A stretch of 64,000 bases of DNA, taken from assembly GCA_002483265.1 (NCBI GenBank), contig DLHO01000018.1:239-64238 (forward strand). Direction: 5' to 3'. This document shows, piece after piece, positions 7,133 through 16,036 of the stretch. Numbering within the stretch: the stretch's first letter is position 1; each line of letters starts with the position of its first letter. The position numbers were made by a program, and so were the translations under genes. The stretch comes from Flavobacteriales bacterium UBA7666. Lineage in GTDB: Bacteria; Bacteroidota; Bacteroidia; Flavobacteriales_D; Crocinitomicaceae. The notes below the pieces were generated by a model, which searched no databases, had not been told where the DNA came from, and saw only the letters and a list, made by a program, of their open reading frames with translations.

Positions 7133-8077
7133 ATGAATATTCTAGTTTATATCAATTCATCCAATCATTTAGCAAAAAGCGCGTTTGAAGCGGTTGCTTA
7201 TGCAAAGAAAATTGGCGGAACAATTACAGTTGTGGCTACTGGATCAGTAGATGATGCAACATTAGGAACTTTAGGTGAATACGGCGCACAAAAAGTATTG
7301 ATAGACCGTTCAGTTGCTACTGAGGATTCTCAGCAAGTAACTCGCCTGATTGCAAAAGCTGCAGAATCAACAGGAGCTGAACTAATTATTTTCTCTCATG
7401 ACTTGGTTGCAAAAGCTGTTGCACCGCGTTTATCCGTTCGTTTGAAAGCAGGTTTAATCTCCGGAGCAGTTGACGTTCCGAATGCAAACGGACAAGTAAA
7501 AGTGAATGTATTCTCAGGAAAAGCATTTGGGTTTGTTTCTGTGAAATCAGCAAAAAAAATCATTTCCCTTCTTCCAAATTCATTCCAACCGGAAAAAACA
7601 GGTTCAGCTTGTTCGGTTGAAGCGTTTGACGGAGCAGCAGGAACTTCAGCAATTAAAGTTATTGAAACAAAAATGCCGGAAGGTGAAATTCCGTTGCCGG
7701 AAGCTGAGTTAGTTGTTTCTGCAGGTCGTGGATTGAAAGGTCCTGAGAACTGGGGAATCGTAGAAGATCTGGCAAAAGCTTTAGGCGCTGCAACCGCATG
7801 TTCTCGCCCGGTAGCTGATATTGGCTGGAGACCTCATCACGAACACGTAGGACAAACTGGTGTTGCTATTCGTCCGAATTTATACATTGCTGCCGGAATT
7901 TCAGGAGCAATTCAGCACTTGGCTGGTGTAAACGGTTCGAAGGTAATTGTGGTAATAAATACAGACCCGGAAGCTCCTTTCTTTAAGGCTGCTGATTACG
8001 GTGTAGTTGGAGATGCTTTTGAAGTACTTCCGAAATTAACAGAAGCTGTAAAAAAATTCCGCTCAACACCACACTAA
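7133..8077 (+). CDS. etfA: Electron transfer flavoprotein, alpha subunit
   Basis: 314 residues. The N-terminal alpha/beta domain (MNILVYINSS...) pairs with EtfB. The C-terminal FAD domain shows SAGRGLKGPENWGIVEDLA, ACSRPVADIGW, HHEHVGQTG, LYIAAGISGAIQHLAG and VINTDPEAPFFKAADYGVVGD, the conserved FAD-contact series (Arg, Ser, Gln-Thr-Gly, Ser-Gly-Ala-His/Gln, Asn). ATG 7133 is preferred over an upstream in-frame TTG inside etfB because the family begins at MNILVY. A strong terminator follows. Confidence 0.95.
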   Translation: MNILVYINSSNHLAKSAFEAVAYAKKIGGTITVVATGSVDDATLGTLGEYGAQKVLIDRSVATEDSQQVTRLIAKAAESTGAELIIFSHDLVAKAVAPRLSVRLKAGLISGAVDVPNANGQVKVNVFSGKAFGFVSVKSAKKIISLLPNSFQPEKTGSACSVEAFDGAAGTSAIKVIETKMPEGEIPLPEAELVVSAGRGLKGPENWGIVEDLAKALGAATACSRPVADIGWRPHHEHVGQTGVAIRPNLYIAAGISGAIQHLAGVNGSKVIVVINTDPEAPFFKAADYGVVGDAFEVLPKLTEAVKKFRSTPH

Positions 8078-8117
8078 GATTAATCAAATTAATTATTTTT
8101 ACGAAAGTAATAACGAA

Positions 8118-8153
8118 GAGGGAAGCACGTTAAAATGCTTCCCTCCTTCTTTA
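8118..8153 (+). terminator. Terminator of the etfBA operon
   Basis: GAGGGAAGCA / TGCTTCCCTC is a 10-bp perfect stem with an 8-base loop, followed by CTTCTTT. Confidence 0.82.
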
Positions 8154-8178
8154 AACGCTTCGTAAGGAAAACGTTCGA

Positions 8179-8754
8179 ATGGACAAGATTAAACTAGATA
8201 TCATTGGACTGTCATACAGTCAAACTCAAAGTGGCGCTTATGCTTTGGTTTTAGCAGAATCAGGTGGAAAACGTCGTTTACCAATTATTATTGGTGGTTT
8301 TGAAGCACAAGCTATCGCCATTGAATTGGAAAAAATGACACCGACAAGGCCATTAACCCACGATTTGTTTAAATCACTTGCCCAAACATTCTCCATTCAA
8401 TTAAAAGAAGTCGTGATCTATAATTTGCAGGAAGGAATTTTCTTTGCAAAATTGGTTTGCGAAAAAGAAGGCGTGTTTTCAGACATTGATGCAAGAACTT
8501 CTGATGCAATAGCTTTAGCGGTTCGTTTCGATTGCCCGATCTTTACTTTTGAATCTATTTTATCTTCAGCGGGAATTCTTTCTGATGAATTTCTGGAGGA
8601 CGATGATGAAGTGGAAGTAGCTGAAACAGATGACAATGAGTTCACGAAAATGGACAAAGAAGAATTAGAAGAACAACTTCAAAATGCAATCGATAACGAA
8701 GATTATGAACTAGCTTCTAAAATTCGAGACGAAATCAACAAACGCGAAGCGTAA
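8179..8754 (+). CDS. Bifunctional nuclease (DUF151) protein with C-terminal UVR motif
   Basis: 191 residues. Residues 1-130 form the BFN/DUF151 domain. Motifs are LVLAESGGKRRLPIIIGGFEAQAIAI, RPLTHDLF and ARTSDAIALAVRFDCPIF, as in the Thermotoga and plant proteins described as bifunctional nucleases. After an acidic linker (FLEDDDEVEVAETDD), residues about 150-188 form a UvrB/UvrC-type helical hairpin (LEEQLQNAIDNEDYELASKIRDEI). This fusion is standard in Bacteroidota. The gene is followed 23 bp later by a nucleoside permease and probably co-transcribed. Nuclease activity is known only for distant relatives. Confidence 0.85.
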   Translation: MDKIKLDIIGLSYSQTQSGAYALVLAESGGKRRLPIIIGGFEAQAIAIELEKMTPTRPLTHDLFKSLAQTFSIQLKEVVIYNLQEGIFFAKLVCEKEGVFSDIDARTSDAIALAVRFDCPIFTFESILSSAGILSDEFLEDDDEVEVAETDDNEFTKMDKEELEEQLQNAIDNEDYELASKIRDEINKREA

Positions 8755-8777
8755 CAAGCATTTAAGCAGCTACTACT

Positions 8778-10043
8778 ATGGGGAAATCTATCAAATTTCG
8801 ACTAACCGTCATGAGTTTTCTCCAGTTCTTTGTTTGGGGAGCCTGGCTGATTACCATTGCAAATTATTGGTTTGATACAAAGCATTGGGGACCGGCAGAG
8901 TTTGGTGGCGTGTTTTCTACTTTAGGTCTTTCTTCTCTTTTCATGCCAGCCCTAACCGGAATTATTGCCGATCGATGGGTGAATGTTGAAAAACTTTTCG
9001 GTATACTCCATCTATTTGGAGGAATTGTGTTGCTTTTCTTACCTTTTGTTGAAACTTCGAATCACTTTTTCTGGGTTATTTTCTTAGCGATGGTATTTTA
9101 TATGCCTACGATTTCCTTATCCAATTCAATTGGCTATACGGTTCTTAAAAACAATAAGTTTGATGTCATAAAAGTATTTCCCCCCATCCGGGTTTGGGGA
9201 ACTATTGGATTCATTGCTGCCATGTGGTTTACAAACCTGACGGGAAACAAAGCTTCAGCAAATCAATTTGTCATTGCCGGAATAGCTGCCATTGTACTAG
9301 CCATCTATTCTTTCACCCTGCCAAAATGCCCCCCTACAAATACGGATAAAGCGGAAAAAAGATCGCTTGTAGAAGTCATGGGATTAGATTCATTTAAGTT
9401 ATTCGGAACTTATAAAATGGCGCTTTTCTTTTTGTTCTCTATGCTTTTGGGAGCAGCCCTGCAATTGACTAATATGTACGGAGATCTATACCTCTCGGAA
9501 TTTAAAAACTTCCCCCAATATGCAGACTCCGTAGTTGTAAAATATTCTACGGTAATTATGTCCATTTCTCAGATTTCTGAGACTTTATTCATTCTTGCCA
9601 TTCCATTCTTCTTAAAACGATTTGGAATCAAACAAGTGATGCTTATAAGCATGTTCGCTTGGGTTCTTCGTTTTGGATTATTTGCTTTTGGAAATCCGGA
9701 AGAAAACCTATGGATGATCATCACCTCATGTATTGTTTACGGAATGGCTTTTGATTTCTTCAATATCTCAGGTTCCCTTTTCGTTGAAACATCAACAGAT
9801 TCAAAAATCAGATCAAGTGCACAAGGACTTTTCATGATGATGACCAACGGAATTGGAGCAATTATGGGAAGTTATATTAGTGGATGGATCATTGAGCAAT
9901 TTTTCATTCTTGAAAACGGAGCGAAAGATTGGTTCCATATCTGGTTGACTTTTGCCGCTTATGCTTTAGTTGTATCCGTTTTGTTTGCATTCTTCTTTAG
10001 ACATAAACACAATCCGGCAGAATTGTCAGAAATTTCACACTAA
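8778..10043 (+). CDS. Nucleoside permease, NupG-type MFS transporter
   Basis: 421 residues with about 12 hydrophobic segments. It begins with the NupG/XapB family signature KFRLTVMSFLQFFVWGAWLITI followed by G.FS..G..S...P...GIIADRWVN, and includes FPPIRVWGTIGFI in the fourth helix region. Members are nucleoside:proton symporters of the inner membrane (established for E. coli NupG and XapB). The substrate range here is inferred. It follows the DUF151 gene closely and precedes a secreted CotH protein by about 50 bp. Confidence 0.88.
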   Translation: MGKSIKFRLTVMSFLQFFVWGAWLITIANYWFDTKHWGPAEFGGVFSTLGLSSLFMPALTGIIADRWVNVEKLFGILHLFGGIVLLFLPFVETSNHFFWVIFLAMVFYMPTISLSNSIGYTVLKNNKFDVIKVFPPIRVWGTIGFIAAMWFTNLTGNKASANQFVIAGIAAIVLAIYSFTLPKCPPTNTDKAEKRSLVEVMGLDSFKLFGTYKMALFFLFSMLLGAALQLTNMYGDLYLSEFKNFPQYADSVVVKYSTVIMSISQISETLFILAIPFFLKRFGIKQVMLISMFAWVLRFGLFAFGNPEENLWMIITSCIVYGMAFDFFNISGSLFVETSTDSKIRSSAQGLFMMMTNGIGAIMGSYISGWIIEQFFILENGAKDWFHIWLTFAAYALVVSVLFAFFFRHKHNPAELSEISH

Positions 10044-10091
10044 CCATTTAGTAAACGATTTAATAGTAATTTAATGTTTCAATAACATTGA

Positions 10092-12149
10092 ATGAAAAGG
10101 TTACTCTCCTCTCTTGCGCTTGTTTCAAGTGTTCTTTCCTTTGGTCAAACTTTTAACGGAACATCCGGAAATATTCAGGATAATCAGGAATTGGTCAGAT
10201 CCGTAAACGTAAGTGGGTTACCAACAAGCATTAATCAGACAACTTTTGGTTTAGAACAAGTTTGCCTGTCCATCACACATACCTGGGATGCAGATGTAAC
10301 AGCTACATTGGAGGCTCCCGACGGAACTCAAATCACTCTTTTTGCTGCTCTTGGCGGAGATGGCAATAACTTCGCCGGAACTTGTTTACGTGGAGATGCA
10401 AGCGCTTCCATAATCATACAAGAGGCACCATTCAGCGGTGTATTTAAACCACAGAGTTCGCTAGGATATGCAAACAATAATCAAAACCCGAACGGAATCT
10501 GGAAATTGCGTATTTACGATTCGGCGGGAGGTGATGAAGGAACATTGGATTCATGGTCCATTACTTTCGGTAACGCCCCTTCAACTTATCAACCCTTTGT
10601 AAGCAGCAACCTGCCTATTATCATTCTGAACACAAACAATCAAGGCATTCCGGATGAGCCAAAACTGGAGGCTCAAATGAGAATGATTGATAACGGTCCC
10701 GGAAATATCAATCACGTAACCGATTCACCAAATGCTTACAACAATAAGATCGGAATCGAACGAAGAGGTTCTTCATCAGCAGAGTTTCCACAAAAATCTT
10801 ATGGGTTTGAAACACGTGATGTGAATGGAACCGTAAAAGACACCACACTCCTTGGAATGCCGGTAGAACACGATTGGATCTTATACGCTCCATACAACGA
10901 CAAAAGCTGTATGCGGAATATTTTGACCTATGAACTAGCCAATAAAATGGAACATTATGCTTCCCGAACTATTCTATGCGAATTAGTTTTGAACGATCAA
11001 TATCAGGGAATCTATACCTTGATGGAGAAAATAAAACGCGATCCGAACAGAGTAGACATTTCAAAATTGCTTCCAACGGATATTTCCGGTGATGATCTCA
11101 CGGGTGGATACATTATTAAAATTGACAAAACTACCGGCCCAAATAACGACGGCTGGATTTCCAATTATCAGTCGGAAGATAATTCGGACATTACTTTTTT
11201 ATACCACTACCCCAAATCAGATGACATTGAGCAACAGCAAAAAGATTACATCGCGGCTTATATTGATTCTTTTGAAACAGCACTTGCAGGACCAAATTTT
11301 GCTAACCCCAATACAGGTTATAGAAAATACAGTGTTCCGGAAACATTTATCGATTTCCTGATCCTGAATGAGATCAGTAAAAATGTCGACGGATATCGTT
11401 TAAGCAGCTTCTTCCACAAAGAAAAAGATTCCAAAGGAGGAAAATTACGCATGGGTCCAATGTGGGATTTCAATCTGGCTTGGTGGAACGCAGATTATTG
11501 CGCCGGTGATGATTATACAGGTTGGCAATACGATTTCTCAAATACTTGTCCGGGTGGATGGCAACCTCCAACCTGGTGGACTCGTATGATGGAAGATCCA
11601 TGGTTTCAGGATGAAGTAAAATGCCGTTGGACAACACTTCGCCAGACTTTTCTTTCAAACGATTCACTTTATACCAAAATTGATTCGATTGCTCAATATA
11701 TCAATGAAGCAAAAGATCGTCATTTTGACAAGTGGCCTATTTTAGGAGCTTATACTTGGCCAAATCCAGAGCCATTTCCTGTAGATTATCCGGGAGAAAT
11801 TGCAGCTTTTAAATCCTGGATTCTGGATCGTGCAGCATGGATTGACAACAATATTCAGGGAACATGTCATTTGGGTATTATCGAACAGGAAATTGCTTCT
11901 TTATCCGTTTATCCGAATCCATTTAATCAAAATTTAATTGTTTCATGGTTTTCAACAGGATTAAACACAACCAAGATTAAACTTTTCGATTTGCAAGGAA
12001 AGGAATTATACCAGTTTCAAAACCTGCCAAACTATGGAATGAATGTGCTAAAATTGGATGGGATAAAGTCCGATTTAACCAGCGGAATGTATTGGATTGA
12101 AATTCAGGAAGGAAGCTCAATCAGTAGAATCAAAGTGGTAAAGAATTGA
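10092..12149 (+). CDS. Secreted P-domain / CotH-kinase-like protein with T9SS sorting domain
   Basis: 685 residues. The signal peptide ends SFGQ (about residue 19). Residues about 25-155 are a proprotein-convertase P/Homo B domain (CLSITHTWDADVTATLEAPDGT; NPNGIWKLRIYDSAGGDEGTLDSWSITF). Residues about 170-560 are a CotH domain: RGSSSAEFPQKSYGFET, NDQYQGIYTLMEKIKRD and MGPMWDFNLAWWN, the last two carrying the conserved GxY...EKI and DFN motifs of the atypical kinase fold. A T9SS domain (SVYPNPFNQNLIVSWF to IKVVKN) ends it. Spore-coat CotH phosphorylates proteins, but many bacterial CotH proteins are carbohydrate- or adhesion-associated. The target here is unknown. The P-domain is usually linked to subtilases; its pairing with CotH is less common. 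Confidence 0.87.
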   Translation: MKRLLSSLALVSSVLSFGQTFNGTSGNIQDNQELVRSVNVSGLPTSINQTTFGLEQVCLSITHTWDADVTATLEAPDGTQITLFAALGGDGNNFAGTCLRGDASASIIIQEAPFSGVFKPQSSLGYANNNQNPNGIWKLRIYDSAGGDEGTLDSWSITFGNAPSTYQPFVSSNLPIIILNTNNQGIPDEPKLEAQMRMIDNGPGNINHVTDSPNAYNNKIGIERRGSSSAEFPQKSYGFETRDVNGTVKDTTLLGMPVEHDWILYAPYNDKSCMRNILTYELANKMEHYASRTILCELVLNDQYQGIYTLMEKIKRDPNRVDISKLLPTDISGDDLTGGYIIKIDKTTGPNNDGWISNYQSEDNSDITFLYHYPKSDDIEQQQKDYIAAYIDSFETALAGPNFANPNTGYRKYSVPETFIDFLILNEISKNVDGYRLSSFFHKEKDSKGGKLRMGPMWDFNLAWWNADYCAGDDYTGWQYDFSNTCPGGWQPPTWWTRMMEDPWFQDEVKCRWTTLRQTFLSNDSLYTKIDSIAQYINEAKDRHFDKWPILGAYTWPNPEPFPVDYPGEIAAFKSWILDRAAWIDNNIQGTCHLGIIEQEIASLSVYPNPFNQNLIVSWFSTGLNTTKIKLFDLQGKELYQFQNLPNYGMNVLKLDGIKSDLTSGMYWIEIQEGSSISRIKVVKN

Positions 12150-12153
12150 TATA

Positions 12154-12182
12154 GTGGGGACGCGAGGCATCACGTCTGTACA
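12154..12182. repeat. Degenerate palindromic repeat, GGGACGCG family
   Basis: GTGGGGACGCGA and the later TCACGTCTGTAC are imperfect arms of the same palindrome family as 5034-5057 and 56201-56222. It lies between two convergent genes. Confidence 0.5.
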
Positions 12183-12560
12183 TTATTCTTTTTTCAGGAA
12201 AACATCCGGTTGAGGATAGATTCCTTTTCTTTCTAATCGTTTATCTTTTTTATAGAGAATATAACTTTCTGGAATAAACTGTCCGTCTAGTTTGGCTTCG
12301 AAGTAAATACCGCTCTTATCTTCTTTTATAAATTGGTAAGTTCCTTTGATTTCTTTTGCTGCTATTTTTTCTACTAGAATTCCTTCTGCTTTCAGTTGAA
12401 TTTCAATAGAGGCACTTTGGACTTGAAAAACTTCTTCACCCAATTCCAAGGCATAAGAAGGAATTTCACCGGTATAAACTCCCAGATATTTCTTTTTAAC
12501 CTCCTGGGAAATCCCGTTAAATGAGCAAGTAACAATAAGAACCAATAAACAAAAACGCAT
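12183..12560 (-). CDS. Hypothetical secreted protein, 125 aa
   Basis: I do not recognise the family. A signal peptide is clear (MRFCLLVLIVTCSFNGIS, cut before QEVKK). The mature part is beta-rich with alternating charged residues (YLGVYTGEIPSYALELGEEVFQVQSASIEIQL) and ends in a Lys-rich tail (YPQPDVFLKKE). It probably folds as a small lipocalin-like or beta-sandwich periplasmic protein; this is a guess from strand spacing. It converges on the CotH gene and is divergent from thyA with 128 bp between. Confidence 0.72.
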   Translation of the reverse strand: MRFCLLVLIVTCSFNGISQEVKKKYLGVYTGEIPSYALELGEEVFQVQSASIEIQLKAEGILVEKIAAKEIKGTYQFIKEDKSGIYFEAKLDGQFIPESYILYKKDKRLERKGIYPQPDVFLKKE

Positions 12561-12688
12561 TTCTTAGTTTTGGGTAAAAATAGAGAAAGGAATCAACAAT
12601 GCAATCGAATTATCAACCAAATCAAATTGCCTGCAATTAATTTTCCTAACTTCGGGTTTAGTTTTTCAATGCTCATTTCAATACACAA

Positions 12689-13483
12689 ATGAAACAATAT
12701 CACGATTTATTACAGCACATTTTAGACAAAGGAACTTTCAAAGGAGATCGCACGGGAACAGGAACATTATCCACTTTCGGATACCAAATGCGGTTCAATC
12801 TGGAAGAAGGATTTCCAGTACTGACGACAAAAAAGCTGCATTTGCGTTCGATTATTCATGAGTTGTTGTGGTTTCTTAAAGGTGACACGAATATTCAATA
12901 CCTAAAAGACAACAATGTTTCTATTTGGGATGAATGGGCTGATGAAAACGGAAATCTAGGTCCGGTTTACGGATACCAATGGCGTTCATGGCCAACTCCG
13001 GAAGGAGGATCCATTGATCAGATTTCCAATTTAATTGATCAGATTAAGAAAAATCCAAATTCCCGCAGATTAATTGTAAACGCTTGGAACGTAGCATATG
13101 TTGACAATATGGCTTTGCCTCCTTGTCACACGATGTTCCAGTTTTATGTTGCCGATGGAAAATTGAGTTGTCAATTGTATCAACGATCTGCAGATACATT
13201 TCTGGGAGTTCCATTCAATATTGCATCGTATGCTTTATTGACCATGATGGTAGCACAAGTTTGTGATTTGAAACCGGGGGAATTTATCCACACACTTGGA
13301 GATGCCCATTTGTACTCCAATCATTTGGATCAGGCAAACTTGCAATTGGAACGTGATTTCAGACCGCTTCCAACGATGAAGATCAATCCGGATGTGAAAG
13401 ATATTTTTGGATTCAAATACGAAGACTTCGAATTGTTGAATTACGATCCACACCCAACTATTAAAGCGCCGATAGCAGTATAA
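12689..13483 (+). CDS. thyA: Thymidylate synthase
   Basis: 264 residues, the standard ThyA length. It methylates dUMP to dTMP using 5,10-methylene-tetrahydrofolate. Visible: Arg21 in DRTGTGTLSTFG, the DEWADENGNLGPVYGYQWRSW block, catalytic Cys146 in LPPCHTMFQFYV, QRSAD and GVPFNIASYALLTMM (dUMP contacts), and HLYSNH near the end. dihydrofolate reductase, the usual neighbour, is not beside it. The 3' end is followed by a terminator built from an interspersed repeat. Confidence 0.97.
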   Translation: MKQYHDLLQHILDKGTFKGDRTGTGTLSTFGYQMRFNLEEGFPVLTTKKLHLRSIIHELLWFLKGDTNIQYLKDNNVSIWDEWADENGNLGPVYGYQWRSWPTPEGGSIDQISNLIDQIKKNPNSRRLIVNAWNVAYVDNMALPPCHTMFQFYVADGKLSCQLYQRSADTFLGVPFNIASYALLTMMVAQVCDLKPGEFIHTLGDAHLYSNHLDQANLQLERDFRPLPTMKINPDVKDIFGFKYEDFELLNYDPHPTIKAPIAV

Positions 13484-13488
13484 AATAA

Positions 13489-13523
13489 AAAGGACACTTC
13501 GACTCCGCTCAGTGACCTTTTTT
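13489..13523 (+). terminator. Terminator of thyA, built on an interspersed repeat
   Basis: AAAAGGACACT pairs with AGTGACCTTTT with one mismatch; a T-run follows (TTTTTTATTT). The hairpin contains the CTTCGACTCCGCTCAG repeat arm. Confidence 0.7.
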
Positions 13524-13574
13524 ATTTATAAAATCTCATATTCGAAGAATGTAGGTGCCTGAGCGGAGTCGAAG
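13495..13574. repeat. Inverted-repeat element, CTTCGACTCCGCTCAG arms
   Basis: CTTCGACTCCGCTCAG (13497-13512) and its exact complement (13559-13574) face each other across 46 bp, between convergent thyA and recQ. A related pair, with one arm broken by a palindrome, lies at 59028-59101. Confidence 0.75.
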
Positions 13575-13582
13575 TCACCATT

Positions 13583-15763
13583 CTAATTCGCCATTTCGCT
13601 CATAAACTTAATGCGCATTAAGCGTAATTCTTCTTCGGTATAATCGCCATCGAATTCATGGTAAGCTGCTGCCAGATCATCCGTTTCAGCTTCTGAGAAG
13701 TATTCATAGATCTCATCCTGATTGTCTGAATCCAAAATGTCATCAATGTAGTAATTGATATTTACCCGTGTTCCGGAAGAAACAATTGCTTCAATTTCTT
13801 CAATAACCTCATCCATTGATTTCCCCTGTGCTCTTCCAATGTCTTCCAAAGGCAATTTTCGATCAATATTTTGAATCAACTGCACTTTCAATACGGATTT
13901 ATTGATCAAGGATTTAACAACCAAATCCTGTGGTCTGTCGATATCATTTTCTTCCACATATTGGTGGATCATTTCGATAAAAGGCTGTCCATATCTTTGT
14001 GCTTTTCCAGCCCCAACTCCTTGACAATTTGTCAACTCATCAATGGTAATCGGATATTGAAAACACATATCTTTTAAAGTCGGCTCCTGAAAAATAACAA
14101 ACGGCGGAATGTTATTCTGTTTCGAAAGTACTTTTCTCAGATCAACCAACATATCATATAGAACCTCATCAAAAGCACCACCTTTTCCTGGCGCAACAAT
14201 TCCATCCTCCTCATCGGAAGCAGAATAATCGTGTTGTTTCAACAAAGTAAAAGATACCGGATTCGCTAAAAATATTTTTCCATTCTCTGTAAACTTCAAT
14301 GTTCCGTAGGTTTCAATATCCTTGTAAAGAAGTCCGGCAACAACCGTTTGTCTAATTACAGCATTCCAGAAATGTTCATCACGGTCTTTTCCAACTCCAA
14401 ACAGCGGAGCCTGATCGTGGCGGTAACTTTTAATTTCAGCTGTTACTCCACCTGATAGAAATGCACAAACATGTTTTGATTTTTGTTGTTCCTGAAGGAA
14501 ATCAACTACTTGAAGTAACTGATGAACAAATTCCTTACCTTCCAGTTTTTCTCTCGGATATTTGCAGTTATCGCACATTTCATTGCAACCTTTCTCGTCG
14601 AATACCTCACCGAAATAATGCAAAATGAATTTTCGTCTGCATACGGAAGTTTCAGAATAGGAAACAATTTCGCTTAACAACTGCTTTCCGATTTCTTGTT
14701 CCGCAACCGGTTTTCCCTGCAGGAATTTTTCCAGTTTCTCAATATCTTTGTAAGAATAGAAAGTGATACACTCTCCCACTCCTCCGTCGCGACCTGCTCT
14801 ACCCGTTTCCTGATAATAACTCTCAAGAGATTTTGGAATATCGTGATGGATCACAAAACGTACATCCGGTTTATCAATTCCCATTCCAAATGCAATGGTT
14901 GCAACGATCACATCCACATCTTCCATCAAAAACATGTCTTGATGTTTCGCTCGTGTGGTTGCGTCCAAACCTGCGTGATATGCCAATGCATTGATTCCGT
15001 TTACTTGAAGCAATTCAGCCATTTCTTCTACTTTCTTCCTGGAAAGACAGTAAATGATTCCGGATTTCCCCTGGCGCTGACGAATATATTTTATGATTTC
15101 CTTTTCAACCTCTTTTTTCGCACGAATCTCATAATACAGATTATCTCTGTTAAATGACGACTTGTATAAGGTCGCATCCATCATATTGAGATTCTTTTGA
15201 ATATCTGCCTGAACCTTTGGAGTAGCAGTAGCCGTTAAAGCAATAATTGCAACATCGGAAATTTTCTCAAAAATTTCTCGCAGCCTTCGGTACTCCGGAC
15301 GGAAATCATGTCCCCATTCTGAAATACAATGCGCTTCATCTATCGCAAAGAAAGAGATCGGAACCGAAGTTAAAAAGTCAATGTTCTCTTGTTTCGTAAG
15401 TGATTCTGGGGCTACATAAAGTAATTTCGTTTTACCGGCAAGAATGTCATCTTTCACCCGGTTAATTTCCGTTTTACTGAGAGATGAATTCAAAAAGTGT
15501 GCAATGGAGTTGTGGTCACTCACATTTCGGATTGCATCTACCTGATTTTTCATCAGTGCAATCAATGGAGAAACTACAATTGCTGTACCTTCTGATAATA
15601 ATGCCGGAAGCTGATAACAAAGAGACTTCCCACCACCGGTAGGCATAATTACAAACGTGTTCTTCTTTTGTAACACATTGGTAATTATATTTTCCTGTTG
15701 TCCCTTAAATTGATCAAAACCAAAAAATGTTCTAAGTGCTTCCTTTAGATCAAGCTGATCCAT
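13583..15763 (-). CDS. recQ: ATP-dependent DNA helicase RecQ
   Basis: 726 residues. RecA-like helicase core: Walker A TGGGKS at 42-47, DEAH at 142-145 followed by CISEWGHDFRPEYRRL, and motif VI (QETGRAGRDG). The zinc-binding cysteines of the RecQ-Ct domain are seen in CRRKFILHYFGE...CNEMCDNC. An HRDC-like domain follows (about 530-610, LRKVLSKQNNIPPFVIF). A C-terminal extension of about 100 residues ends in an acidic tail (DDLAAAYHEFDGDYTEEEL). It unwinds 3'-5' at gaps and joint molecules during recombination and repair. Transcribed alone; faces tatC across 270 bp. Confidence 0.96.
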   Translation of the reverse strand: MDQLDLKEALRTFFGFDQFKGQQENIITNVLQKKNTFVIMPTGGGKSLCYQLPALLSEGTAIVVSPLIALMKNQVDAIRNVSDHNSIAHFLNSSLSKTEINRVKDDILAGKTKLLYVAPESLTKQENIDFLTSVPISFFAIDEAHCISEWGHDFRPEYRRLREIFEKISDVAIIALTATATPKVQADIQKNLNMMDATLYKSSFNRDNLYYEIRAKKEVEKEIIKYIRQRQGKSGIIYCLSRKKVEEMAELLQVNGINALAYHAGLDATTRAKHQDMFLMEDVDVIVATIAFGMGIDKPDVRFVIHHDIPKSLESYYQETGRAGRDGGVGECITFYSYKDIEKLEKFLQGKPVAEQEIGKQLLSEIVSYSETSVCRRKFILHYFGEVFDEKGCNEMCDNCKYPREKLEGKEFVHQLLQVVDFLQEQQKSKHVCAFLSGGVTAEIKSYRHDQAPLFGVGKDRDEHFWNAVIRQTVVAGLLYKDIETYGTLKFTENGKIFLANPVSFTLLKQHDYSASDEEDGIVAPGKGGAFDEVLYDMLVDLRKVLSKQNNIPPFVIFQEPTLKDMCFQYPITIDELTNCQGVGAGKAQRYGQPFIEMIHQYVEENDIDRPQDLVVKSLINKSVLKVQLIQNIDRKLPLEDIGRAQGKSMDEVIEEIEAIVSSGTRVNINYYIDDILDSDNQDEIYEYFSEAETDDLAAAYHEFDGDYTEEELRLMRIKFMSEMAN

Positions 15764-16019
15764 AAAGTTTGAATATTAGAGGATTACCTAAATTTAATAA
15801 ATCGAAATTACAGATAATAAAACGCAAAGACGCTATAAAATCGGCAACTACACTAAAATACAAGATAAATCAATATAAAACAACTACTAAGCTTAGTTAG
15901 TTTGTAAATTCTGAAGATTTTTATCCGAAAAAGAGCACCAATTATCGGCGGTTTGAATAAAATTCATGTCTGAATTCAGGTTATTAACATTTGAATCCCC
16001 TAAAATTTTGATGAATTAT

Positions 16020-16027
16020 TAACTTTG
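16020..16027 (+). promoter_or_regulatory. -7 element just upstream of tatC
   Basis: TAACTTTG matches TAnnTTTG; the ATG of tatC is only 9 nt downstream, implying a very short leader. A -33 TTTG at 15990-15993 is too far (26 bp) to be convincing. Confidence 0.45.
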
Positions 16028-16036
16028 CGCCAAAGT

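Noticed and set aside
14696..15157. 153-codon ORF on the plus strand inside recQ
   Set aside because: RecQ motifs are fully conserved on the opposite strand; the ORF lacks motifs and is Phe/Cys/Ser-rich as expected of a shadow frame.
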